Source of the DNA: a virus
Length of the DNA stretch: 34,347 nt
Strand: one strand, 5' to 3'
Virus record (IMG/VR): IMGVR_UViG_3300023115_000059
Location: 1 to 34,347 of that record
Every line of letters starts with the position of its first letter. Position 1 is the first letter of the stretch. Under the pieces are notes generated by a model. The model made no database searches and was not told where the DNA came from. It saw only the letters and a program-made list of their open reading frames with translations. The translations under genes were made by a program, and so were the position numbers. Positions 1 through 5,760 of the stretch are shown in pieces.

Positions 1-2
1 AG

Positions 3-119
3 CAGAACTACTCTGATAACAAACAAGTAGTGTCAGATATTATCAACCTTGACGAGATTCATGTAACGTCGTGTGTTTGTGACCTGTGTAATCCAGATCG
101 CAAACACGACGACATGTAA
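3..119 (+). CDS. Partial CDS, C-terminal end of unknown protein
   Basis: An open frame enters from the left edge and ends at TAA 117-119, giving 38 residues. The other two plus frames stop within about 30 bases. The tail holds a Cys-x-Cys-x2-Cys cluster followed by a charged end (KHDDM), which could be half of a metal site, but no family is recognisable from so little. It runs in the same direction as the nuclease operon and ends 4 bases before the stop of the convergent winged-helix gene, a packing typical of phage genes. It may simply be a chance open frame. Confidence 0.4.
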   Translation, partial: QNYSDNKQVVSDIINLDEIHVTSCVCDLCNPDRKHDDM

Positions 120-123
120 AACG

Positions 124-453
124 CTACTTGGCATCTGATTTTGAAGCAGTTGTTTTTTTAGTCGTTTTTTTCGTGGGGGTAGATGACCCAATTTTTTTAG
201 GTTCGTCGCTTACAGAGTCTTCTGACGGCACGACATCGGAAATGCGTGGCTGTTCCACTCTGCGTAATGAACCGGGCATCTGTGTCCATGTCACTAAACC
301 TGCTTGACGTAAAGCAGCAAGTCGAGTTTTGGTGTATGCACCAGAGATACGCAAGCCTGTAGCAATTGCGCCTGAAGTGCAAGCGTTGTGACGAGCACGA
401 ATCTCGTCAATCGCCTGTAAAATTTTTGTGTCGATGTTGGAAGAATCTGGCAT
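124..453 (-). CDS. Winged-helix DNA-binding protein with basic tail
   Basis: The 109-aa product has two parts. Residues about 8-65 look like a winged-helix domain: a helix (TKILQAIDEIRARH), a TSGAIATGL-type helix-turn-helix, a recognition helix (TKTRLAALRQAGLV) and a wing. This resembles MarR-like or replication-initiator-like wHTH folds. The last 25 residues are Lys/Thr/Ser-rich, like a histone-H1-type tail that could bind DNA non-specifically. It probably acts as a small regulator or DNA-organising protein. It diverges from the nuclease operon across only 35 bases. No Shine-Dalgarno precedes its ATG, but a TATACT -10 box lies 6 bases upstream, so the message is probably leaderless. The exact family and target are unknown. 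Confidence 0.7.
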   Translation of the reverse strand: MPDSSNIDTKILQAIDEIRARHNACTSGAIATGLRISGAYTKTRLAALRQAGLVTWTQMPGSLRRVEQPRISDVVPSEDSVSDEPKKIGSSTPTKKTTKKTTASKSDAK

Positions 454-459
454 GGTGAT

Positions 460-465
460 AGTATA
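460..465 (-). promoter_or_regulatory. Candidate -10 box for leaderless wHTH gene
   Basis: On the minus strand the hexamer TATACT occupies 465-460, with six bases before the ATG at 453. Transcription starting about 7 bases after the box would begin at the A of the ATG, which fits a leaderless transcript, common in Actinobacteria. No convincing -35 is seen. The gene lacks a Shine-Dalgarno, which supports the reading. Confidence 0.45.
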
Positions 466-488
466 TCTGATAACTGAAAGGAACCGTA

Positions 489-1415
489 ATGATTAAACGT
501 GATATTTCTGATCTTCCTCGTTCACAAGGCGATGACGGAGTACCACCTTCTAAAAATAATTTTATTGCTCAACGTTTGGCTGAAGCATGGTTTGCTAAGT
601 ATCAAGCCGAAGGGCATATGGATAAGGCACGGGCTATTCCAGAGTTGCCGTATCGTGCGTCGCAAGCATCAATGCGTTGTGATCGCCAACTGTATTATGC
701 GTTGACTAACGAACCAGCAACCGAACCATTCACGGTTGCATCTGCGTGGGCAATGGGGTTAGGAACTCTTGTTCACGAACATGTTCAAGATGCTGTACAA
801 GAATTGTTTCCTGATGCAATTACTGAACCAACTGTTGACTTGCAGTCGATAGGTATTCCGGGTTCAGGTCACGCTGATCTTATTGTTGATCACGATGGTG
901 ACCGTGTGCTTGTTGAACTTAAAACTACTGGCGGGTTTGGTTTTAAAGATATGGCAACACCTCATGGTGGTCGTCCTAAAGGTCCAAAGTATTCGTACTT
1001 GTTGCAGGCTGGCATGTTAGCGGCGGCTTTAGGCATTGAGAAAGTTGTTATTGCAGTGCTCGCTATGGAAAGTGCGTCTGTTGGTATTCAACGTAAGTAT
1101 GATTTGACTGATGCTGAGCGGTTTTCTGCTGAATGGCATTACCATATTGATGAGTTGATGCCTTACGTAGAGGCTGAACGTGAACGTATTGAAAGGGTTA
1201 TTAATGACGTACGTAATGATCAGTTACCCGCTCGTTTGCTACATGATCCTGAAGTGGCTGAAGGAGCGCAAGTAACAAGACCGTTAAGTGAGCGTGCTCC
1301 GTGGATGGTAAGACAAGTTGATGACAATGGTAACAACATTGTTGTAGAGGCTGGTACTACATGGATGTGTGGCTATTGTCAATGGCGAACCACATGTGAT
1401 CAGGCAGGAGAATGA
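489..1415 (+). CDS. PD-(D/E)XK nuclease, Cas4/RecB-like, with Fe-S cysteines
   Basis: This 308-aa protein is a predicted exonuclease for phage DNA recombination or repair. The nuclease core is visible: H96 and H98 in GTLVHEHVQ, D130 in GSGHAD, E143-x-K145 in VELKTT, then a Q173-containing helix (YLLQAG), i.e. a complete D-x12-E-x-K signature. C64 (MRCDRQLYY) plus C294, C297 and C303 (C-x2-C-x5-C) near the C-terminus reproduce the four-cysteine arrangement that binds a 4Fe-4S cluster in Cas4, AddB and Dna2. The ATG has an AAGGAA Shine-Dalgarno. No cas gene or CRISPR array is nearby, so a stand-alone phage recombination role is more likely than adaptation. The Gp3-like gene starts one base after its stop. 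Family is confident; substrate is inferred. Confidence 0.88.
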   Translation: MIKRDISDLPRSQGDDGVPPSKNNFIAQRLAEAWFAKYQAEGHMDKARAIPELPYRASQASMRCDRQLYYALTNEPATEPFTVASAWAMGLGTLVHEHVQDAVQELFPDAITEPTVDLQSIGIPGSGHADLIVDHDGDRVLVELKTTGGFGFKDMATPHGGRPKGPKYSYLLQAGMLAAALGIEKVVIAVLAMESASVGIQRKYDLTDAERFSAEWHYHIDELMPYVEAERERIERVINDVRNDQLPARLLHDPEVAEGAQVTRPLSERAPWMVRQVDDNGNNIVVEAGTTWMCGYCQWRTTCDQAGE

Positions 1416-1416
1416 T

Positions 1417-1791
1417 ATGCCTCGCAATACTATTACCCCGTTAAGTAACATTGATCGACGTGCTCCTGAAGCCGGACGTATTCGTATCGGTATTAAAAGC
1501 GGTCGTGCTATGAAATCTATTGACACGTTCCGTTTTACGTCACCTCATCAAGATGTGATTGAACAGTTGGCTGATATGTACGGTGGCACTGCTGAACCGT
1601 GGAGCGATGATCGTGCTCGTATTCGTGACCAGTTTCAAGTAGTTACTAAAACGAATCAGATACCTGTGTATTTACCGGCTAATGGGTTGTCTGTGTATTA
1701 TGAGAAGTGGAGCGGCGGAGGATGTGAACGGCGTTGTGATGGGCAGTCATGTGAGATTGTTCAGAGCCGTGGTATGATGTTGATTTTGTAA
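1417..1791 (+). CDS. Gp3-like (recombination directionality factor-like) protein, 5' part of split gene
   Basis: Start 1417 (ATG, GGAG upstream, one base after the preceding stop) gives 124 aa. The hallmarks match the actinobacterial family related to phiC31 Gp3: PLSNIDRRAPEAGRIRIG near the N-terminus, then TFRFTSP, YGGTAEPW, and YYEKWSGGGCERRCDG. In that family the next residues are a Cys-rich stretch and a TTRLNV motif. Here the frame instead runs through EIVQSRGMMLIL to TAA at 1789, while the expected sequence continues in another frame. A one-base loss or -1 shift after about 1752-1755 restores it. phiC31 Gp3 controls excision by serine integrase, but relatives occur in phages without integrase and the role here is unknown. 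Confidence 0.75.
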   Translation: MPRNTITPLSNIDRRAPEAGRIRIGIKSGRAMKSIDTFRFTSPHQDVIEQLADMYGGTAEPWSDDRARIRDQFQVVTKTNQIPVYLPANGLSVYYEKWSGGGCERRCDGQSCEIVQSRGMMLIL

Positions 1792-1820
1792 GCACGCCTT
1801 GTATCTGTGTTAATAAAGGT

Positions 1821-2351
1821 GTGCGTGAATGTTCACCTTATACACGTTTGAATGTGGTGATTCCGACGTTGCCGTTTTATGGTACGTGGCGTTTGGAAAG
1901 CAAGGGTTGGAATGCGTTGCATGAGTTGCCGGGAATGTTTGAAATGATTCGTTCGCTTGACGAGTCGGGTCGTATGGTGCAAGCAATGTTGTCTGTTGAA
2001 AAGCGTAGCGATAAACAGAATGGTCGTACTCGCCATTTTGTTGTGCCTAAGTTGACGTTGGCTCAGTCTCCTGAAGAGTTACAAACTGGTCAGGCAAGTG
2101 TTGCATCTATTTCTGCTGGAGAAACTGCTGAGTTGCCGTCTGTTACACCTGCTATCCATAATGAGATTGTTGAATTGTTACGTGCAGATGCCGCAGAGTT
2201 CGGCATTGATGAAGAGTTATTTATTGAGGTTGTAATGGATACAACTAATGGTGATGTTGATCGTATTAAAACGATGCACAGTAAGTTAGTGGATGGTAGT
2301 TTGACTCCTGCCGAAAGCGAAGGGACAATCGTATGGATCAAAACGACGTAA
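1821..2351 (+). CDS. Gp3-like (recombination directionality factor-like) protein, 3' part of split gene
   Basis: This is the continuation of the preceding gene in the neighbouring frame. The frame is open from 1755, where it reads DCSEPWYDVDF and then PCICVNKGVRECSPYTRLNV, with the family motifs PC-x-C, REC and TRLNV. It continues through GTWRLESKGWNALHELPG and RTRHFVVPKL, also typical of Gp3-like proteins, and ends with an acidic 90-residue tail. The GTG at 1821 has only a poorly spaced AAAGG upstream, and starting there would drop conserved cysteines, so it is not a convincing independent gene. It overlaps the next gene by 19 bases. The whole product would span 1417-2351, about 310 aa. Confidence 0.65.
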   Translation: MRECSPYTRLNVVIPTLPFYGTWRLESKGWNALHELPGMFEMIRSLDESGRMVQAMLSVEKRSDKQNGRTRHFVVPKLTLAQSPEELQTGQASVASISAGETAELPSVTPAIHNEIVELLRADAAEFGIDEELFIEVVMDTTNGDVDRIKTMHSKLVDGSLTPAESEGTIVWIKTT

Positions 2352-2620
2352 CATTTGTTGATACTACTGAGTTAACTGATAACAATAGTGTTGATAATCC
2401 GGCGCATCTTGCTGATTCTTATTTGATTACGTCAAACATTATTGAGTTGGCTGGTATGGAAATGCCTGCTATTTTGTTTGAGTTTTCTAATTCGTTATCT
2501 TCTGAAGTGCAAAGCATTATGCTTGTTGGCAGTAACGAAAGTTTTGATTTGTTGCGATCTCATGTTCGTCAAGCAGTTGATAAGTGTGCTCTCGAAATGT
2601 CGAAGCGTGTTCAACAATGA
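2333..2620 (+). CDS. Hypothetical protein, 95 aa
   Basis: No family is recognised. The protein is acidic in its first third (MDQNDVTFVDTTEL), with a mixed beta/alpha C-terminal part (MPAILFEFSNSL, IMLVGSNESFDLLRSHVRQAV). The ATG has an AAGGGA Shine-Dalgarno about 7 bases upstream, inside the end of the Gp3-like gene. Its TGA overlaps the resolvase ATG as ATGA, so the two are translationally coupled. The position suggests an accessory DNA-metabolism role, but nothing in the sequence proves it. Confidence 0.75.
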   Translation: MDQNDVTFVDTTELTDNNSVDNPAHLADSYLITSNIIELAGMEMPAILFEFSNSLSSEVQSIMLVGSNESFDLLRSHVRQAVDKCALEMSKRVQQ

Positions 2621-3093
2621 TTATTGGTATTGATCCCGGTTTGTCAGGTGGACTTGCGTGTGTAGATGGTGCTGTGTTGTTGGGTGTTTCTCCAATGCCT
2701 ACAAAACCAATGCCAACTAACACGAAAAAACAAATGGTTGATCCTGACGGTGTAGCCCGCATCCTTAAAGATTGGTTTATGTTGTGGGATGTTAACGATG
2801 GTTGTATTGAACAAGTGAGTGCTCGCCCAAATCAAGGTGTGACTTCTATGTTTAATTTCGGTACGTCGTATGGGATTATTCTTGGTGCGTTTGCAAGTGC
2901 TGACATGAATTTGTCATCTGTGACAGCGCATCGTTGGAAAAAAGATTTAGGTTTAACTAGCAACAAAGATGAATCACGGCAAATGGCGTTAAAGTTATGG
3001 CCTGATTTTGATGATTACTTTAAAAGGAAAAAAGATGACGGCATTGCTGAAGCCGCACTTATCGGATTATGGTACGACTCTCATGTCAACTAA
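2617..3093 (+). CDS. RuvC-like Holliday junction resolvase
   Basis: This 158-aa RNase H-fold endonuclease is predicted to cut branched DNA intermediates before packaging. D6 lies in IIGIDPGLSGG, E65 in CIEQVSA, and the C-terminal acidic pair in KKDDGIAEAALIG (D141, E145) replaces the HDxAD of bacterial RuvC, as in many phage resolvases. The Q-rich FNFGTSYGII helix is also typical of phage RuvC relatives. Start 2617 places the GIDPG strand at the very N-terminus and overlaps the previous stop as ATGA. An upstream ATG at 2584 would only add 11 residues lying over the preceding gene. Its end overlaps the next small gene by 11 bases. Confidence 0.88.
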   Translation: MIIGIDPGLSGGLACVDGAVLLGVSPMPTKPMPTNTKKQMVDPDGVARILKDWFMLWDVNDGCIEQVSARPNQGVTSMFNFGTSYGIILGAFASADMNLSSVTAHRWKKDLGLTSNKDESRQMALKLWPDFDDYFKRKKDDGIAEAALIGLWYDSHVN

Positions 3094-3295
3094 ATATCCG
3101 CCGCCGTTATATCACCATAACGGTAATACGGTGTCATGGTACACCTACAAAAACGAAGCCGATGCTAAACGTGCCTCAATAATTGCGGAACATGTTGCGA
3201 TAACAGGTGGTGGCATCAACCATAGTTGGCTGTATCATTTGCCGGGACAAATTATCGTGAACTCTGATGGAACATACACAGTAACAGTCGTATAA
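3083..3295 (+). CDS. Hypothetical small protein, 70 aa
   Basis: The start at 3083 (MSTKYPPPLYHHNG) is preferred because the upstream in-frame ATG at 3008 lies deep inside the resolvase gene. The product is rich in aromatic and Thr/Val residues and ends in a beta-hairpin-like NSDGTYTVTVV. A central helix is seen at NEADAKRASIIAEHVAITGG. No family is recognised. It is the last gene before a pair of hairpins facing a convergent gene. Confidence 0.6.
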   Translation: MSTKYPPPLYHHNGNTVSWYTYKNEADAKRASIIAEHVAITGGGINHSWLYHLPGQIIVNSDGTYTVTVV

Positions 3296-3303
3296 TAAGA
3301 TCG

Positions 3304-3377
3304 CCGTTGCTTGAGAAGTTTGTTCCTTTCACTCGCAACGGTAGGGCAGGGGTATGCAAGCCGGTGTACCCCTGCCC
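3304..3377. terminator. Paired hairpins between convergent genes
   Basis: Two perfect inverted repeats lie between the converging stops at 3295 and 3383. The first pairs CCGTTGC at 3304-3310 with GCAACGG at 3335-3341. The second pairs GGGCAGGGGTA at 3344-3354 with TACCCCTGCCC at 3367-3377, an 11-bp stem with a 12-base loop, followed on the plus strand by ACTTTCTA. The U-tract is weak, but position and stem strength suggest a bidirectional terminator. Confidence 0.6.
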
Positions 3378-3382
3378 ACTTT

Positions 3383-3670
3383 CTACCATTTAACTTTGTC
3401 AGCCCAGTAAGCGGCAGACATTTTGCCTTTTTTAATGTTGGCTGCATGACGTGCTTTAAACGACGCACGTTTCTTTTTCATGGCCGCTGACTCGCCTGCT
3501 TTTGGTTTGCCTGCCGTCTTTGCGCCTTGCTCACCAAACCGAATGGTTTTAATTTGGTCGCCTTGTTTAGCCACAACAACATGTGACTTAGTAGGATGAT
3601 TAGGTGTACGCTTTGGTTTATTAAAACCTGTGACACCTGCTCTTGCTAAACGTGGATCTTTTTTTGACAT
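3383..3670 (-). CDS. DUF6321-like basic phage protein
   Basis: This 95-aa, strongly basic protein ends in a pattern I recognise from many aquatic phages: HPTKSHVVVAKQGDQIKTIR, FGEQGAKTAGKPKAGES, KKKRASFKARHAANIKKGKM and SAAYWADKVKW. The family (DUF6321-type) is widespread in cyanophages and other marine phages and has no established function; its charge suggests nucleic-acid contact. It is the only minus-strand gene inside the plus-strand WhiB/resolvase block, diverging from WhiB across 16 bases and converging on the hairpins at 3304-3377. No Shine-Dalgarno is seen; a TACACT box 6 bases upstream suggests a leaderless message. Confidence 0.8.
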   Translation of the reverse strand: MSKKDPRLARAGVTGFNKPKRTPNHPTKSHVVVAKQGDQIKTIRFGEQGAKTAGKPKAGESAAMKKKRASFKARHAANIKKGKMSAAYWADKVKW

Positions 3671-3682
3671 ATACTAAGTGTA
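3670..3682. promoter_or_regulatory. Overlapping divergent -10 boxes (DUF6321-like gene / WhiB)
   Basis: The 16 bases between the two start codons carry TATACT on the plus strand (3670-3675), 11 bases before the WhiB ATG. They also carry TACACT on the minus strand (3682-3677), 6 bases before the DUF6321-like ATG. Neither gene has a Shine-Dalgarno. The plus TATACT overlaps the first base of the minus start codon. -35 elements are not convincing on either side. Confidence 0.45.
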
Positions 3683-3686
3683 ACAC

Positions 3687-3974
3687 ATGACATTTTCAGC
3701 GGCACCCAAATGGTTTACACATGCAAACTGTAAACACAAAACACATTTGTTTTTTCCTGCCCGTGGACACAGCACCATTAACAATGCCCGTTTACTGTGT
3801 TTAACATGTCCAGTACGAAAACAATGTTTTGATTACTCCATAGAATTAGCCCAACAATTTAATGTCGATGGTTTGTGGGGCGGAGCAAGTAAAAAAGAAA
3901 GGGAACATTACATGAAACAAAAAGGACTACACATATCACGACGTACCACATTAGCGTCTGATAACAATGAGTGA
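3687..3974 (+). CDS. whiB: WhiB-family transcriptional regulator
   Basis: This 95-aa Wbl protein has the full 4Fe-4S set, C15, C38, C41 and C47 (C..CxxCx5C), followed by the beta-turn GLWGG at 62-66 and a basic segment (ASKKEREHY) that binds DNA in this family. Wbl proteins are essentially limited to Actinobacteria and their phages, and they work by contacting region 4 of the primary sigma factor. Mycobacteriophage TM4 WhiB represses host whiB2 and causes exclusion. A role in redirecting host transcription is therefore inferred. It is the strongest host clue in the window. It overlaps the next gene by 8 bases and probably has a very short or no leader. Confidence 0.93.
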   Translation: MTFSAAPKWFTHANCKHKTHLFFPARGHSTINNARLLCLTCPVRKQCFDYSIELAQQFNVDGLWGGASKKEREHYMKQKGLHISRRTTLASDNNE

Positions 3975-4320
3975 AGAACTGCCACCACTTCCAATGTGGT
4001 TAAAAAAAGAACGGGCTAAAGCATTACGGTACTCTAAAGCACTACGACATTTGTACGGTACGGGTCTCAAACCTTTAACTTATGAAGACGATGCATGTAA
4101 ATGGGACGGCCCTTTGTTGCCGTTAGAACCAATGGACCGTGGCTACATGATGGAACGTGATGTGCAACACGGAACGACTGCTGGCTATCAATACCATCGA
4201 CGTAACGGCCAAACTCCATGTGAAGATTGTCGTACTGCACAATCTGATTACAACCGTGCGTCACGTCAACGAAAGTTACGTGAACAGGCTAACGGTCGTA
4301 CTGAGGAAACAACTGCTTAG
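3967..4320 (+). CDS. Small HGTxxGYxxHRR / CxxC protein
   Basis: This 117-aa protein has a basic N-terminal half (WLKKERAKALRYSKALRHLYG) and a C-terminal module HGTTAGYQYHRRNGQTPCED followed by Cys and RTAQSDYNR. The HGTxxGYxxHRRxGxxPCxxC pattern recurs in small actinophage and actinobacterial proteins, often near WhiB or at the ends of other proteins, and looks like a compact zinc-binding module of His plus CxxC. It starts inside the end of whiB (8-base overlap), so the two are co-translated and may act together. Its 3' end overlaps the convergent membrane-protein gene by 32 bases. Function unproven; DNA or RNA contact is a guess from the charge. Confidence 0.75.
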   Translation: MSEELPPLPMWLKKERAKALRYSKALRHLYGTGLKPLTYEDDACKWDGPLLPLEPMDRGYMMERDVQHGTTAGYQYHRRNGQTPCEDCRTAQSDYNRASRQRKLREQANGRTEETTA

Positions 4321-4675
4321 CCAAACGTTCATTGCCTTTTGCTACTTGCCAATATGTTGTTGTTGCTGGTCGCACACGCATTAACGCAATCATCCACATA
4401 CACATATTTGCCACCACTGTAAAGAACACTCGCATAACTAAACGTTGCTTGAATGTTACGACGAGCAAGCACATGTTGAGAGCGAGCCATAGATAACTGA
4501 GTACTGTTACTGGGTGAATTTCGTACATTACTCGCCGTGAATAATAGTCGTATATTGGTGTTTGTTGTTCTTGTTCAAGTTTCTGTATGTACCAATCAAC
4601 AAACATATTGATGTAACCAATAATTGTGTCTCTCGCATATATGTGCGCCCACGATTTGTATTCCACAACTATCAT
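4289..4675 (-). CDS. Two-helix membrane protein, 128 aa
   Basis: No family is recognised. Two hydrophobic helices at about 56-75 (PVTVLSYLWLALNMCLLVVT) and 79-99 (VMRVFFTVVANMCMWMIALM) are separated by a short basic turn (FKQR), giving a hairpin with both ends probably in the cytoplasm. The N-terminal 55 residues are soluble and Tyr-rich. The ATG overlaps the exonuclease stop as ATGA. It ends the long minus-strand operon, overlapping the convergent gene by 32 bases. Its place downstream of the lysis region makes a spanin-like or superinfection role possible, without direct evidence. Confidence 0.65.
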   Translation of the reverse strand: MIVVEYKSWAHIYARDTIIGYINMFVDWYIQKLEQEQQTPIYDYYSRRVMYEIHPVTVLSYLWLALNMCLLVVTFKQRLVMRVFFTVVANMCMWMIALMRVRPATTTYWQVAKGNERLAKQLFPQYDR

Positions 4676-5406
4676 ACTCTTGATTCTGTGCGTGTTGGTT
4701 CTGCTTTGCGTGACCTAAAAAATCCATGGCAACTGTTGCAACAGTATCGTTGATACACCGCTGAGTTTGTGTGCATAAAACCACGTTTGTGAAATGATGT
4801 GGATGCGCAACGTGTACATGCCAACGCTTGATTGTTTGCAAGCGCACGATTTGGATGCGGTTTAATCCACGGTAACAGTTCGTCATAAAGTTGTTCTGTT
4901 AACACAACATCTTGTTTGTTGTATCGACGCATAATGTTCCATGCTTTTTCTTCGTTGTTCATACATGCCAGCCACAAATCAAATCCGTCGTGTTGCACTT
5001 TGGAGCCGAGTTCTAATTGTGTTGCAACATGTTGAAGTTTGTTCGATGGAAACTTAAATGACTTCTTAACCGTAGATAACAAATCAATGTCAGCATGTGG
5101 TGACGGTGGAGGCATATGAGCAACCACAAACTCACGATTCAAATGTTTAATATCAAACGCTTTCCCGTTGTAATGAACCACTGCATCTGCTTTGTCTAAC
5201 AATTCCCACGCTGACTGCACCATTGCTTCATGCCCGTCATGAAAATCAGACTTAAAAATCACGTTCTTTGAGCCGTGCCATTTTGCGGCAAACGAAATGA
5301 CTTGACCAGTTTCAGATATCTGATTTAACCCGATGTTCTGATTCCAAAGACCCCAAACATATGCCAAGTTTGGCCGTGTCTCAATATCAATGATCAGAAT
5401 CTGCAT
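4672..5406 (-). CDS. DEDDy 3'-5' exonuclease with C-terminal zinc ribbon
   Basis: This 244-aa protein is a DnaQ/RNase H-like exonuclease. Motif I is D7-I-E9 in IIDIETRP, motif II is D85 in VHYNGKAFDIKHLN, and motif III is Y162-x3-D166 in RRYNKQDVVLTEQLYDEL, so it is DEDDy. C197, C200, C223 and C226 form a C-terminal zinc ribbon (ACTRCAS ... CCNSC) that may bind nucleic acid or a partner. Such proteins occur in many aquatic phages as stand-alone exonucleases used in recombination or host-DNA breakdown. Its position among late and lysis genes rather than the replication block is unusual. It overlaps the 70-aa gene upstream by 20 bases and the membrane gene downstream by ATGA. Confidence 0.88.
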   Translation of the reverse strand: MQILIIDIETRPNLAYVWGLWNQNIGLNQISETGQVISFAAKWHGSKNVIFKSDFHDGHEAMVQSAWELLDKADAVVHYNGKAFDIKHLNREFVVAHMPPPSPHADIDLLSTVKKSFKFPSNKLQHVATQLELGSKVQHDGFDLWLACMNNEEKAWNIMRRYNKQDVVLTEQLYDELLPWIKPHPNRALANNQALACTRCASTSFHKRGFMHTNSAVYQRYCCNSCHGFFRSRKAEPTRTESRV

Positions 5407-5599
5407 TAGTTTTATCTAGATGCCACTCAATATGATGAGTAATTTTGTTGTTTACATCATCTACTCTATTACGAATATCATGCAGTGTGTCAAGGTTATC
5501 TTTATGTTGTTCAGAATTACGTTTATCTAAACGATGCAATAGCCACATTAAAGGACCGCCAATAAGAGCCACAACTATTGAAACTATGGCGGTATCCAT
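5387..5599 (-). CDS. Small membrane protein with coiled coil
   Basis: The product is 70 aa with one N-terminal helix (residues 4-20, IVSIVVALIGGPLMWLL) and a long charged amphipathic segment (25-62, NSEQHKDNLDTLHDIRNR then DDVNNKITHH). This layout resembles small phage membrane proteins annotated as XhlA-like or DUF2746-like lysis accessories. Its start overlaps the previous gene's TAA by one base (TAATG), and its end overlaps the exonuclease by 20 bases. A holin-accessory or spanin-like role is inferred from topology and position only. Confidence 0.7.
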   Translation of the reverse strand: MDTAIVSIVVALIGGPLMWLLHRLDKRNSEQHKDNLDTLHDIRNRVDDVNNKITHHIEWHLDKTNADSDH

Positions 5600-5760
5600 T
5601 ATGAATCCGACACAATTGCGCTAAACACATACAACAAAAGTGATGCAATACTGATACCAACACCCCATTTAAGTGTTGAACCTGACAAAGTAATAAGCAC
5701 AAGACCCGTTCCGCCTAGCACCCAACTCAATTCTTTAAGTTCTTCTGCAAGTTTCTTCAT
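5599..5760 (-). CDS. 53-aa two-helix membrane protein (holin-like)
   Basis: A short frame on the minus strand reads MKKLAEELKELSWVLGG and continues with two hydrophobic stretches, about 12-28 and 32-51, ending SAIVSDS. The ATG at 5760 overlaps the stop of the secreted protein gene (ATGA), and the TAA overlaps the next ATG by one base, so it is embedded in a coupled chain. Two-helix proteins this size next to an endolysin are often class II holins, but a second holin-like gene lies upstream of the endolysin, so which one makes the lesion is open. Confidence 0.7.
   Translation of the reverse strand: MKKLAEELKELSWVLGGTGLVLITLSGSTLKWGVGISIASLLLYVFSAIVSDS

Noticed and set aside
489-1415. Cas4 of a phage CRISPR system
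   Set aside because: The fold matches Cas4, but there is no cas1, cas2 or repeat array in the window. A stand-alone nuclease fits better.
1752-1791. Programmed -1 frameshift at the Gp3-like junction
   Set aside because: No X-XXY-YYZ slippery heptamer in the permitted interval. An ordinary indel is simpler, though recoding is not excluded.
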